DNA of 39,934 nt, from the NCBI RefSeq assembly GCF_022095675.1, contig NZ_JAHYSG010000109.1:1-39934 (forward strand), in the 5' to 3' direction. Position numbers and translations under genes: made by a program. Each line of letters begins with the position of its first letter. The first letter of the stretch is position 1. Positions 31,380 through 39,877 of the stretch are shown here, one piece after another. Origin of the DNA: Dactylosporangium sp. AC04546 (GTDB taxonomy: Bacteria > Actinomycetota > Actinomycetes > Mycobacteriales > Micromonosporaceae). The notes under the pieces were generated by a model. That model saw only the letters and a program-made list of their open reading frames with translations. It was not told the origin of the DNA and made no database searches.

Positions 31380-32369
31380 TCAGCGCGGACGGACGGCGGC
31401 ATTCGCGGCGGTCCTGGCGAAGCGGCGGGCCAGGTGGTCGAAGGCGTCGAGAAGCTCCACGGGGCCGACAACCTCGATTTCGGTGTCGAACCGGGCGATA
31501 GCGGCGGCGAGGCTGGGCCAGGACCAGGAGCCGAGCGCGAGCCGGCAGCGGTCCGCGCCGAGCTCCTCGACGATCCCCTCGCGCGTGTAGCGGGCCACGG
31601 TGGCGGCCGGCAGGTCGAGGATCGCGGTGCCCTGGCAGGGCCAGCCGGTGGTGCCGTCGCCAGCGCCGCGGAACCGGCCGGCGACGAAGGTGGCCACGTC
31701 GCCGCCGGGCAGCTCCCGGGGCGTGAAGCGGGGGCCGTTGGGGATGCGCAGGGTGATCCGGTCGGCGCGGAAGGTGCGCCAGTCCGAGCGGTCGAGGTCC
31801 CACGCGACGAGGTACCAGCGTCCGTCCCAGGTGACGACGTGGTGCGGCTCGACCCGGCGCGGGGGCCGGTCCGCGGTCTCGGCGCCGTAGTCGAAGCGCA
31901 GGATCTCGTGGGCCCGCACGGCGGAGCTGATCGCCAGCAGCACGTCGCCGCCGACCGGGGCGACAGGTCGGGTGGCGGGCCGTTCGACGGCGGTGACCTG
32001 GAGGGCGTCGACGCGGTGCCGGAGCCGGGACGGCATGACCTGCCGGACGGTGGTCAACGCCCGGGCCGCCGCCGCACCGGTACCGCCGCCCAGCGTGGTG
32101 GCGGCGACCTGCAGCGCGATGGTGAGCGCGACGGCCTGCTCGTCGTCGAACAGCAGCGGCGGCAGCTCGGTGCCGGCACTGAGCCGGTAGCCGCCGTCGG
32201 GACCCTTGACGGCGGCGATCGGGTAGCCCAGCTCGCGCAGCCGGTCGACGTCGCGGCGCACGGTCCGCAGGCTGATGTCGAGTCGCTCGGCCAGCAGCGT
32301 GCCCGGCCAGTCGCGGCGCGTCTGCAGCAGCGACAGCAGGGCCAGCAGCCGGGCGGAGGTTTTCGGCAC
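31380..32369 (-). CDS. WYL-domain transcriptional regulator
   Basis: A 329-residue regulator. GTG 32369 is preferred because it gives the usual short N-terminus (VPKTSARLLALLSLLQTRRD) and follows AGGTAGG; GTG 32399 would add ten residues. The N-terminal HTH is RDWPGTLLAERLDISLRTVR, RDVDRLRELGYPIAAVKGPD. The WYL domain shows EILRFDYGAETADRPPRRVE, then HHVVTWDGRWYLVAWDLDRS. The C-terminal WCX-like part is present. Such proteins often regulate a divergent neighbour, here the VOC-family gene, and are ligand- or DNA-stress-responsive. Dyads occupy the shared promoter region. Confidence 0.93.
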   Translation of the reverse strand: MPKTSARLLALLSLLQTRRDWPGTLLAERLDISLRTVRRDVDRLRELGYPIAAVKGPDGGYRLSAGTELPPLLFDDEQAVALTIALQVAATTLGGGTGAAAARALTTVRQVMPSRLRHRVDALQVTAVERPATRPVAPVGGDVLLAISSAVRAHEILRFDYGAETADRPPRRVEPHHVVTWDGRWYLVAWDLDRSDWRTFRADRITLRIPNGPRFTPRELPGGDVATFVAGRFRGAGDGTTGWPCQGTAILDLPAATVARYTREGIVEELGADRCRLALGSWSWPSLAAAIARFDTEIEVVGPVELLDAFDHLARRFARTAANAAVRPR

Positions 32370-32370
32370 G

Positions 32371-32411
32371 GGTTCGAACCTACCTGGAGTAGGTGCCACA
32401 TCCTGTCACCT
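32371..32411. promoter_or_regulatory. Dyads between WYL regulator and VOC gene
   Basis: Three small inverted repeats cluster here: GGTTCGAACC (32371-32380), CCTAC/GTAGG (32379-32383 and 32389-32393) and AGGTG/CACCT (32391-32395 and 32407-32411). They sit directly upstream of the leftward WYL gene and ~70 bases before the rightward VOC gene, as expected for autoregulatory operators. Confidence 0.4.
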
Positions 32412-32481
32412 ATGCCGTCGAACCTTGGTGCTGACGCCGGCCGGACAACCCGACCGGAAACACCTCTCACCAGGAGTCTCG

Positions 32482-32955
32482 ATGAGCATCACCACCACCG
32501 CCCACCTCAACTTCCGGGGCAACGCCCGGGAGGCGCTGGAGTTCTACCGCTCGGTGTTCGGCGGCGAGATCATGGTCATCACGTACGGCGACTTCGGGAT
32601 GCCCAAGGAGCTGCCCGACGCCGGCAAGGTCGTCTGGGGCCAGGTCGCGTCCGGCGACGGCTTCCGCGTCATGGCCTACGACGTGCCCGGCCAGGCCGGA
32701 GCCGGAGCCGGCGCCGCGCCGGCGCCCGCCACGCGGCGCGAGCACGGCATGACGCTGACCGGCGAGCCGTTCTTCCTGTCCGTCCGCGGCGAGACGGTCG
32801 AGGAGGTCGGCGCGCTGTGGGAGAAACTGGCCGACGGCGCCACGGTCGTGGAGGCCTACGGCCCGGCGCAGTGGGCGCCGGCCTTCGGGATGCTGACCGA
32901 CCGCTTCGGCATCACGTGGATCCTGGACGTCGCCGCCCAGTACACCAACGCCTGA
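32482..32955 (+). CDS. VOC family protein (PhnB/glyoxalase-like)
   Basis: A 157-residue cytoplasmic protein, ATG 32482, with AGGAG about 8 bases upstream. It begins SITTTAHLNFRGNAREALEF YRSVFGGE in the manner of PhnB-type VOC proteins, contains LPDAGKVVWGQVASGDGFRV and ends with WAPAFGMLTDRFGITWILDV. There is an alanine/glycine-rich loop (GAGAGAAPAPA) in the middle. Members include dioxygenases, glyoxalases and resistance proteins, often binding a metal; the ligands and substrate here are not clear. It is probably the regulatory target of the divergent WYL protein. Confidence 0.9.
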   Translation: MSITTTAHLNFRGNAREALEFYRSVFGGEIMVITYGDFGMPKELPDAGKVVWGQVASGDGFRVMAYDVPGQAGAGAGAAPAPATRREHGMTLTGEPFFLSVRGETVEEVGALWEKLADGATVVEAYGPAQWAPAFGMLTDRFGITWILDVAAQYTNA

Positions 32956-32973
32956 TCCTCGCCCTCCGGCACC

Positions 32974-33004
32974 GGGACGAGGCCGCGCCCGGCGGCCTCG
33001 TCCC
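32974..33004 (+). terminator. Strong hairpin after VOC gene
   Basis: GGGACGAGGCCGC (32974-32986), loop GCCCG, and the exact complement (32992-33004): a 13-bp stem with a 5-base loop, 18 bases after the VOC stop and ending 27 bases before the next gene's start. Confidence 0.85.
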
Positions 33005-33031
33005 CGCCGGCCTTTCGAGAAGGAGCCATGC

Positions 33032-34126
33032 ATGCGTACCGAGCGCCTGGACGCGCGAGCGCTCAACCGCGCCACCCTGGCCCGCCAGTTCCTGCTCGCG
33101 CGCACCGGCGCGCCCGTGCTCGACGCGGTCGCCCACCTGTGCGGCCTGCAGGCGCAGGAGCCGCAGGAACCGTTCGTCGGGCTGTGGTCGCGGGTGCGCG
33201 GCTTCGACCCGTCGGAGCTCTCGCGGCTGCTCGAGGAGCGCGCCGTGGTGCGGCTGCACCTGATGCGCCGCACCGTGCACCTGGTCGCCGCCGACGACGC
33301 CTGGAGCTGGCGCCCCCGGCACCAGGTGCTGCTGCGCCAGCGGATCCTCGGTGTGTACGCCCGTGATCTCGCCGGGCTCGACCTGGACGAGCTCGCGGCC
33401 CAGGCCCGGGCGCTGCTGTCCGACGGCCGCCCCCGCTCGCTCGGCGACATCGGACGCGAGCTGGCCGAGCGGCATCCCGACCGCGCGCCCCGGCCACTGG
33501 GCGAGGCCGTCGTCGCCGCGCTGGTGCCGGCGGTCCAGCTGCCGCCGCGCGGCACCTGGCGCAGCACCGCCGGAGCGCGCTACCTGCCGCTGTCGGAGTG
33601 GCTCGGCCGCGGCGCCGCACCCGAGCCCCCGGACGAGCCCGATGCGGTCGGCAAGGACCTCGTCCGGCGGTACCTCGGCGCCTTCGGCCCGGCGGCGAGC
33701 GCCGACCTGCGGGCGTGGTGCGGGCTGGCCGGGCTGCCGAAGGCCGTGGCGGCGGTCCGCGACGAGCTGGTCGGCTTCCGCGACGACCGCGGCCGCGAAC
33801 TGCTCGACCTGCCCGACGCTCCCCGGCCCGGCCCGGACACTCCTGCGCCCGTCCGGTTCCTGCCCGCCTTCGACAACGCCATCCTCGGGTACCACGACCG
33901 CAGCCGCATCATCGACCACGCCCACCGCGGCCTGTCCGTCGCGGGAGCGCGGGTGGTACTGGTCGACGGCCGCGTGACCGCCACGTGGACGCACAACGCG
34001 GACGCCATCCACGTCACACCGCTGCGGCAGCTCACGCCCGCCGAGCGCGCCGCCGTCGACGAGGAGGCCGGCCACCTCGCCACGTTCCTGGCACACGCCG
34101 GGCACGCTCGGCGCGCCTCACAGTAG
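33032..34126 (+). CDS. Winged-helix DNA-binding domain protein (HTH_42)
   Basis: A 364-residue protein, ATG 33032, seven bases after AAGGAG; ATG 33028 is out of frame. It matches the actinobacterial winged-helix family related to YcaQ/AlkX: LNRATLARQFLLARTGAPVL, HLCGLQAQEPQEPFVGLWSR, VVRLHLMRRTVHLVAADDAW, and a C-terminal FLPAFDNAILGYHDRSRII. YcaQ-type relatives are glycosylases acting on DNA crosslinks; many members are uncharacterised. The catalytic QxQ-type motif of YcaQ is represented by LQAQ here (family recall). It converges with the next gene, overlapping by 9 bases. Confidence 0.85.
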   Translation: MRTERLDARALNRATLARQFLLARTGAPVLDAVAHLCGLQAQEPQEPFVGLWSRVRGFDPSELSRLLEERAVVRLHLMRRTVHLVAADDAWSWRPRHQVLLRQRILGVYARDLAGLDLDELAAQARALLSDGRPRSLGDIGRELAERHPDRAPRPLGEAVVAALVPAVQLPPRGTWRSTAGARYLPLSEWLGRGAAPEPPDEPDAVGKDLVRRYLGAFGPAASADLRAWCGLAGLPKAVAAVRDELVGFRDDRGRELLDLPDAPRPGPDTPAPVRFLPAFDNAILGYHDRSRIIDHAHRGLSVAGARVVLVDGRVTATWTHNADAIHVTPLRQLTPAERAAVDEEAGHLATFLAHAGHARRASQ

Positions 34127-34885
34127 GTAGGGCAGCAGTGCTCGGCGTCGTGGCGGGTAGGTGGGGAAGTGCTCGTGGTACCAGCGGTGGTTGGCCAGCG
34201 CGCGGGGCGCGAGGTTGGCGGTGGTGTACAGGGCGAACGCCAGTCCGGGCAGTGACCAGGTGGCCAGCGCCCAGCCGAACCATTCGACGATCTCGCCGAA
34301 GTAGTTGGGCGACGAGATCCAGCGGAACCCGCCGCCGTGCGGTATCCGGTAGCCGGACTCGCCCGGGCCGCGCAGCCGGCGGAGCCGCCGGTCGGCGTCC
34401 AGGTTGACGGCCAGGCCGCCGAGGAACAGCGCGGTGCCGGCGAGGAAGCGCGGGTCGGCGAGCCACCCGACCGGGTAGTCGCCGAGGTCGCCGATCCAGC
34501 GCGCGTTGACGTACCCGTTGAGCACATTGAACGCGACGGCCATGGCCATGATGCTGACCGGCATCCGGGCACCGGTGCGCATGAGCAGCGGGTACACGAG
34601 CATGCGCTGGAGGTAGTGCAGTTGCCACAGGGCCAGCAGGACCAGCGGCACGGTAGCCGCACTGTGCGCGCCGGTGACGTACACGGCGAGGAACCACAGC
34701 ACGGCTGGCGACTCCATCACCAGCCAGCCGACCCGCGCGGGCACGGTCGGACCCCAGCCGGGCCGGCCGTGGCGCCCGTAGGGCGCGGTCAGGTACCGCA
34801 GCCCGACCATCGTGGCCACGGCGAGGGCGAACTCCAGCAGAACGAGCCACAGGTGCAGGCCGGGGGCGGGCACGAGGCCGAGCAT
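34118..34885 (-). CDS. Membrane reductase-like protein (DUF1295/steroid reductase fold)
   Basis: A 255-residue integral membrane protein starting at ATG 34885 (MLGLVPAPGLHLWLVLLEFA); no clear ribosome site. About six helices. The C-terminal third is characteristic of the 3-oxo-5-alpha-steroid 4-dehydrogenase/isoprenylcysteine methyltransferase group: GESGYRIPHGGGFRWISSPN, YFGEIVEWFGWALATWSLPG and LANHRWYHEHFPTYPPRRRA. The NADPH-binding asparagine and His/Tyr residues of that region are visible. The substrate could be a steroid, terpenoid or fatty chain; it cannot be assigned. It is divergent from the gene at 34925. Confidence 0.85.
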   Translation of the reverse strand: MLGLVPAPGLHLWLVLLEFALAVATMVGLRYLTAPYGRHGRPGWGPTVPARVGWLVMESPAVLWFLAVYVTGAHSAATVPLVLLALWQLHYLQRMLVYPLLMRTGARMPVSIMAMAVAFNVLNGYVNARWIGDLGDYPVGWLADPRFLAGTALFLGGLAVNLDADRRLRRLRGPGESGYRIPHGGGFRWISSPNYFGEIVEWFGWALATWSLPGLAFALYTTANLAPRALANHRWYHEHFPTYPPRRRALLPYLL

Positions 34886-34924
34886 AATGCTTGGGACAGC
34901 CCGGTCGCATGGCAAGATCGATGT

Positions 34925-35449
34925 ATGGGTTCGTCCGGATGGTCGTACACCGTGGAGTACCAGGCCGATGTGAACGCCGCGCTCCAGCAGCTGCGGCAGC
35001 AGGTCTATGAGCGCGGGGACTACCACCGGGAGTCCCGCGATCCCGACCTGGACATGACCGACGAGGAGTTCCGAGCGAGCCTCGCCCCACGCGACGCCGA
35101 TCCGGAGCGCTACGACGCCATCGTCGAGGACTGGCTGGAGCGCAGGTCCAGGCCGGAGCCGATTGATCCAGACACACTCGTCGCGGCCCAGCCGCACTCG
35201 GGCACCCACTCGATCATGGACATGGTCAACGGCGTGTCTGCCGAGCCGGCGTTCGCGACCGTTTCGCCGTTGGCCGCCGACAACCTGATGTACACCTTCG
35301 GCACCGTGACCCCGACGACGAGCCAGGTACAAGCCTGGATGAGCAACGACACCTTCGGCGAACGGGACGCCTGGGTCGGCACCTACGTCGTCAGCTATCA
35401 CGACGGACGGCCGGACCACATCCATTTCTGCAGCCGTTCAGGAGACTGA
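34925..35449 (+). CDS. Conserved actinobacterial hypothetical protein
   Basis: A 174-residue soluble, acidic protein beginning MGSSGWSYTVEYQADVNAAL. I recall a family of uncharacterised actinobacterial proteins with the same MGSSGW..Y opening, a middle GTHSI(L/M)D motif (here QPHSGTHSIMDM) and a C-terminal GRPDHIHFCSRSGD; the three features are all present here. No signal peptide or membrane segment. Function is unknown. The start ATG 34925 is 39 bases from the divergent membrane protein's start. A terminator-like hairpin follows at 35498. Confidence 0.75.
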   Translation: MGSSGWSYTVEYQADVNAALQQLRQQVYERGDYHRESRDPDLDMTDEEFRASLAPRDADPERYDAIVEDWLERRSRPEPIDPDTLVAAQPHSGTHSIMDMVNGVSAEPAFATVSPLAADNLMYTFGTVTPTTSQVQAWMSNDTFGERDAWVGTYVVSYHDGRPDHIHFCSRSGD

Positions 35450-35497
35450 GCCGCTGCGCAGCCCCGCCGTGTGACCCGTCGGCGGATAGCCGTCCTG

Positions 35498-35515
35498 CTT
35501 CCCGGCTCCGGGAAG
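35498..35515. terminator. Short GC hairpin
   Basis: CTTCCCGG-CT-CCGGGAAG (35498-35515), a perfect 8-bp palindrome arm pair, about 50 bases after the hypothetical gene's stop. Likely a terminator; the effective loop would be about 6 bases. Confidence 0.45.
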
Positions 35516-35519
35516 TCGC

Positions 35520-35627
35520 TGCTCACCGAGGGACCCGTACTGCCAGGTGCTGCTCGAACCGGACGAGGCCCAGTCGCTGCTCGTCTTCACCGCCACGCCG
35601 GGCACGGCGAGCAGTGGGAAGCTCGCG
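35520..35627 (+). pseudogene. Fragment resembling C-terminus of MmyB-type regulator
   Basis: One frame reads DPYCQVLLEPDEAQSLLVF then TATPGTASSGKLA. This resembles the end of actinobacterial XRE-family regulators with an MmyB-like domain, which commonly close with a segment like GQ-L-V-TAEPGS-S--AL. No start, helix-turn-helix or upstream domain is present, and the flanking sequence does not continue it in any frame. The remaining part of 35450-35669 holds only the hairpin at 35498. Confidence 0.35.
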
Positions 35628-35669
35628 GTGCCGCTTCCCGGCCGGCCCGCGCTGACGCGCTCGGGACGT

Positions 35670-36623
35670 TCAGGCCGGGCGGCTGCTGGTGTGCTGCTCG
35701 GGCAGGTGGCTCTCCTCGGTGGCCCACAGGACCACGTTGCCGAGGGGTACGCCGAGCGCCTCCTGCTCGCGGAAGAACCGCACGACGTCGCGGTCGGAGT
35801 GGCGCAGGCTGAAGTGGATGAGGACGAACACCGTGTTCGGGTGGGCGAGCACGATCGGGCGCAGCTGACTCCACACGGTGTGCCCGACGCGGCGGGCCCG
35901 GTCGAGTTCGGCGTCGTCGAGGTAGGTGCACTCGGTGATGACGACCGGCCAGTCGCCGAGCCAGTCGTAGCGGGTCAGCGCGTCGGCGTGGGTGTCGCCG
36001 AGGTACGCGAAGAGGGGCCGGCGGACCTCCTCGTCGACCGGCTCGCCGGCGGCCCGGCGGGCGGCCACCAGCGTGCCGAACTCGGCCTGCGGCAGGGTGT
36101 CGCGCAGCCGCCGGTACTCCTGGGTGAGCCCGCGGCGCACCTCCGACACGCGGTAGCCGACGCAGGGCACCTTGTGCTGGCATTCGACGACCTGCGCCAG
36201 GTGGGTGCCGCGCTTTCCGAAGCGGAACTCGTCGCCGTCGCGCACGCCGTGCAGCCGGGCCGGCGAGGCCAGCGCCGGATCGTAGGGCGCGAGCTGGTTG
36301 ATCTCGGTGTTGACCCGGAAGTACTCCCGGACGTACGGCACGGCCGGCTCCGGCACGTAGATGTCCACACCGTCCGGGCGGGTCGCCACGTAGTCCAGGT
36401 CCCGCACATGGTCCTGGTGCGTGTGGGTGAGCAGCAGCGTCTCGGCCTGCCGCGACTCGACCAGCCCGGCGTCCAGCCCCAGCTTCAGCTCGGGCACGTG
36501 GAAGTAGGTCTTGTCGTTGGACCGTGAGTATCCGACCAGCGTCAGCCCGGACCCGGGCATCGTCCAGGTCTTCCACTGGCGGAACGGATGCCCGCGGTGC
36601 AACAGCTCGGCGGTCGTAGGCAC
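35670..36623 (-). CDS. MBL-fold metallo-hydrolase (RNase Z-like)
   Basis: A 317-residue cytoplasmic hydrolase from ATG 36623. The metallo-beta-lactamase signature HTHQDH is at 67-72 (LLLTHTHQDHVRDLDYVATR). Further ligand regions are FAYLGDTHAD, with GDT as the usual bridging-Asp strand, and ITECTYL, then a late His in FVLIHFSLRHSD. The overall order resembles the RNase Z/arylsulfatase-like branch, with DGDEFRFGKRGTHLAQVVEC as a beta pair, though tRNA processing is not shown. It follows the kinase/helicase pair on the same strand after 66 bases that include two copies of GGTTTCCGGCC. Confidence 0.88.
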   Translation of the reverse strand: MPTTAELLHRGHPFRQWKTWTMPGSGLTLVGYSRSNDKTYFHVPELKLGLDAGLVESRQAETLLLTHTHQDHVRDLDYVATRPDGVDIYVPEPAVPYVREYFRVNTEINQLAPYDPALASPARLHGVRDGDEFRFGKRGTHLAQVVECQHKVPCVGYRVSEVRRGLTQEYRRLRDTLPQAEFGTLVAARRAAGEPVDEEVRRPLFAYLGDTHADALTRYDWLGDWPVVITECTYLDDAELDRARRVGHTVWSQLRPIVLAHPNTVFVLIHFSLRHSDRDVVRFFREQEALGVPLGNVVLWATEESHLPEQHTSSRPA

Positions 36624-36689
36624 GCGACAGTCTCACACACCACCGGCCACGCGCTCACCCAGGTTTCCGGCCCGGTTTCCGGCCTGCGG

Positions 36690-37574
36690 TCAGCGTCGCG
36701 GACGGAACGGGGCGAGGGTCGCGCGGATCTGGTCGGCCGCGCCCCAGTCGTCGTCGAACTGGGCCAGCACGGCGAGGTGCTGGCGCAGCTGGACGATCGG
36801 CATGCGGGCCCGCCAGTCACCGTCGAGGGCGGTCAGCTCCGCATAGACGGCGAAGAACCGGTGCGCCTCGGGCGGGGGCGAGGTGGACCAGACATGGGCG
36901 AGGTCGACCTCCGCCCACATGTACGACACGGCCGGGTCTATCAGCGCCGGCCGGCCGTCCGGGGCGGCCATGACGTTCTGCGCCCACAGGTCGCCGTGCG
37001 TCAGGCAGGCCGGCCGGTCGGGCAGCAGCTCCGGCAGCCGGTGACACAGCCGCTCCAGCGCCGCGCGGTCTCCGGCATCGAGCGCCGCCTCGACGCGGGG
37101 CTGACCGAGCCACCGCAGCAGCCGGCGCTGCGCGAAGAACGCGAAGCCGTCGTCATCCCAGGTGTTGACCTGCCGGCGGCGGCCCAGCCAGTTGTCGCGG
37201 TGCCATCCGAACCGGGGATGGATCGTGCTCATGTGCAGGCGCGCGAGCGCGTGCGCGAGGTGCTCCCAGAACGCCTCGCTCGGCGGCCTCGGCCGCAGCA
37301 TCGACAACACCAGCAGCTCGCGGTCCGCCAGGATCACCTCGGGCGTCACCACCCCGCCGAGCTCACGCAGGGCGGCCAGCCCCTCGGCCTCCGCGGCGAA
37401 CACGTCGCCGGCCGGCACGTCGGCGAAGGCCTTGACGAACACGGGCGGCGCGCCCTCGCGGGTGGCGATGCCCGCGAGCGCCGCAAGACCACCCGTCGCC
37501 GGCTCCACCGCGACGACATCGCGCATCCCGGCCCGGAGCAGGCACTCCAGCAGCAGCGTCGGCGAATGCGTCAT
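36690..37574 (-). CDS. Fructosamine kinase family protein
   Basis: A 294-residue kinase-like protein. ATG 37574 overlaps the helicase stop (ATGA). Family features: VFVKAFADVPAGDVFAAEAE (ATP-binding Lys and Glu), FWEHLAHALARLHMSTIHPR, FGWHRDNWLGRRRQ (a hallmark of fructosamine kinases), LTHGDLWAQNVMA with catalytic Asp195, and LIDPAVSYMWAEVDLA with Asp213 for metal binding. Members phosphorylate ketosamines so that glycated proteins or metabolites can be repaired; bacterial substrates vary. Its translational coupling to an SNF2 helicase is notable and unexplained. Confidence 0.92.
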   Translation of the reverse strand: MTHSPTLLLECLLRAGMRDVVAVEPATGGLAALAGIATREGAPPVFVKAFADVPAGDVFAAEAEGLAALRELGGVVTPEVILADRELLVLSMLRPRPPSEAFWEHLAHALARLHMSTIHPRFGWHRDNWLGRRRQVNTWDDDGFAFFAQRRLLRWLGQPRVEAALDAGDRAALERLCHRLPELLPDRPACLTHGDLWAQNVMAAPDGRPALIDPAVSYMWAEVDLAHVWSTSPPPEAHRFFAVYAELTALDGDWRARMPIVQLRQHLAVLAQFDDDWGAADQIRATLAPFRPRR

Positions 37575-39844
37575 CCGGCGGCGCGGTCCCGGCTCGATGA
37601 GGCCATCCGGTCGTTGCCCGCCTCCTGGCGCGGCACCGGCGCGCCCGACAGGCGCTGCTGCTCCTGGGCGACGATCATCCGGGCCAGCTGTAACTCGGAG
37701 ATGTCCACGGCGCCCGGCGCGGCCTGCGCGATCGTGCTGTGCCGGACGTACGCGTCGAACAGCTGCGCCTTCGAGCCGAGGATCTCGATCATGCGCTCGT
37801 CGACCGAGTCGGCGATCAGCAGGCGGTGCACCTGGACGGTGCGCACCTGGCCCATCCGGTGCGCGCGGGCGATCGCCTGCGCCTCGATCGACGGCTTGAC
37901 CTGCGGCTCGCACAGGATGACGACCGAGGCGGCCTGGATGTTCACGCCGACGCCGGCGGCCTCGATCTGGCACACCAGCACGGCCGGCTTCGGCGACGCC
38001 GTGAACTCGTCCACGATGCGCTGGCGGTCGGCGACCGGCGTCGATCCGGTGATCGGCCCGCGGGCGGCGGCGCCGAGGGCGTCTCCCACCACGGTCAGCA
38101 CGTCGCGGAAGTACGAGAAGACCACCACGTGGCGGCCGTTGGCCATCGCCTCCCGGGCCAGCTCGAGCAGCCGCGTCAGCTTCGCCGAGTCGTGCGGCCG
38201 GCGCACGGCGAACGCGGCCCGGCGCATCGCCATGAAGTTGCCCTCGCGGACCGCCTCCCGGTACGCGGCCCCGTCCTCGGCGCCGAACTCCTCCCACTCG
38301 TCGACCTGGACGAGCTCCGGCAGCTCGGTGAGCACGTCGGGCTGGTTGCGCCGCAGGTACACCGGCGCCGCTGCCCGCCGGAACGCCTCCACGCTGATCG
38401 CGGCGTGCTCGGGCCCCATCCCGGCGGCGACCTCCGGCCGCAGGTGCTCGATCAGGGCCCGGAACTCGTCGATACGGTTCTCCATGGGGGTACCGGTGAG
38501 AAAGAGCACCCGCTCGGACTCGGCCGCGACCCGGTTGACCGCCTGCGACCGTTTGGCGCCGGGGTTCTTCACGTAGTGCGCCTCGTCGACGACCAGCAGC
38601 GCCGGCCGGGGCGGCGGAAGCCCGAGCGCGCCGAGCGAGCCGAACGTGACGACGCCGGCACCGCCCGCGCTCCGCCACCGCGCGGCCGCGCGTGCCCGGC
38701 CGTTGCCGTGCAGGCTGACGACCGGAATCGTCGAGTGCCGGGCGATCTCGCGGGACCAGTTGATCAGCACGCTGGCCGGGCACACGACGAGGAAGTGCGT
38801 GGCGCCGCGGGCGGCGAGGTGCGCCATCGCGGCGATGGCCTGCACGGTCTTGCCCAGCCCCATCTCGTCGCCGAGCACGACCCGCCGCTGCACGAGGGCG
38901 AACCGCGCGCCGAACGACTGGTACCCCCGCAACCGCAGGCCGTCGTTGAGCCGGGACGTGTCGAGCTGCTGCGCCCCGACCCGCTCGACGATGTCGGCGG
39001 GCAGGAACCCTTCGCTCGCCGCGACGTCGCCACCGAGGCCGACGACCTGGCTGAGCAGGTTGTAGTAGTCGGTCGAGTGCAGCTCGAAGTCGCGCCAGAC
39101 CTGCTGGTCGCCGGGCGTGCGGACCGCCCGCGCCGCCCGCGCGGCGCCGGGCAGCCCGCCTGCCTCGGCGGCGTCCACGACGGTGTTCAGGCGCCGGGCC
39201 GCGTCGTCGGCGACGGCCTTGTCCGCGGCCCGCATGAACAGCCGGCGCAGCCGCCCCGCGCCGGCGGGCGCGGCGACCGGCAGGAGCGCCTCCAGCTCTT
39301 TGGCGAGCGGCCCGGCCCCGGCCTCGTGGGCTCCGGCCGCGCGCCACACCGCGCCCCAGGTGGCGAGGGTCCGCACCAGCCGGGTCATGTCCGGGTTCGC
39401 GGGGTCATACTCGATGCGGAACTGCAGTGAGTCCCGCGCGGCCCGCTTGAGCTGCTCGGCGGCGAGGATGGTCTTGCGTGCGGTGCCGTCACCGATCCCG
39501 GGCACGGTGGTCAGCCGCTCCGGCCCGGCCCTGAGCACGTCGGCCACGGAGTAGAAACCGTGCGCGGGCAGGTCGTCCAGCTTGGCCCGCCCGTCGACGG
39601 TGTCCTTGACGGTCTCGATCGACATCTTCCCGATCGCGGCCCACACCTGCGGCTCGGCCGCGACCGCGTACGCCTCGACAACAGCCGCCCGCGCCCGGCC
39701 GAGGATGTCGTCGACCGCCTCGGCGTCGGCCTGCACCTGGGCGCCCCGGGCGAGCAGCGCACGCGTCTCCCGGCTCATCGCGCCGGCCGCTGGAACACCA
39801 TGCCCATCAACGTACCGACCCACCGCCCGCTGCGCCCGCGACAC
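37571..39844 (-). CDS. SNF2-family DEAD/DEAH helicase-like ATPase with HhH
   Basis: A 757-residue protein from GTG 39844 (start tentative; no strong ribosome site, and ATG at internal residue 23 is an alternative). A helical N-domain contains a helix-hairpin-helix-like LTTVPGIGDGTARKTILA (111-128), suggesting DNA binding. The SNF2 motor has Walker A GDEMGLGKTVQ (325-335), the DEAH box at 420-423 (LLVVDEAHYVKN), FLTGTPMENRIDEF, and in the second lobe VVVFSYFRDVL, then AAGVGVNIQAASVVI and AIARAHRMGQ. It probably remodels or translocates along DNA. The kinase gene starts within its stop codon, so they are co-translated. Confidence 0.9.
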   Translation of the reverse strand: MSRAQRAVGRYVDGHGVPAAGAMSRETRALLARGAQVQADAEAVDDILGRARAAVVEAYAVAAEPQVWAAIGKMSIETVKDTVDGRAKLDDLPAHGFYSVADVLRAGPERLTTVPGIGDGTARKTILAAEQLKRAARDSLQFRIEYDPANPDMTRLVRTLATWGAVWRAAGAHEAGAGPLAKELEALLPVAAPAGAGRLRRLFMRAADKAVADDAARRLNTVVDAAEAGGLPGAARAARAVRTPGDQQVWRDFELHSTDYYNLLSQVVGLGGDVAASEGFLPADIVERVGAQQLDTSRLNDGLRLRGYQSFGARFALVQRRVVLGDEMGLGKTVQAIAAMAHLAARGATHFLVVCPASVLINWSREIARHSTIPVVSLHGNGRARAAARWRSAGGAGVVTFGSLGALGLPPPRPALLVVDEAHYVKNPGAKRSQAVNRVAAESERVLFLTGTPMENRIDEFRALIEHLRPEVAAGMGPEHAAISVEAFRRAAAPVYLRRNQPDVLTELPELVQVDEWEEFGAEDGAAYREAVREGNFMAMRRAAFAVRRPHDSAKLTRLLELAREAMANGRHVVVFSYFRDVLTVVGDALGAAARGPITGSTPVADRQRIVDEFTASPKPAVLVCQIEAAGVGVNIQAASVVILCEPQVKPSIEAQAIARAHRMGQVRTVQVHRLLIADSVDERMIEILGSKAQLFDAYVRHSTIAQAAPGAVDISELQLARMIVAQEQQRLSGAPVPRQEAGNDRMASSSRDRAAG

Positions 39845-39877
39845 GGCATGGCCGGCACCGCGTCCGCCGTCGATCGC

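Noticed and set aside
37575..39347. Long upstream extension of the fructosamine kinase frame
   Set aside because: It overlaps the SNF2 helicase in another frame and has no domain; the start at 37574 fits the family and the ATGA junction.
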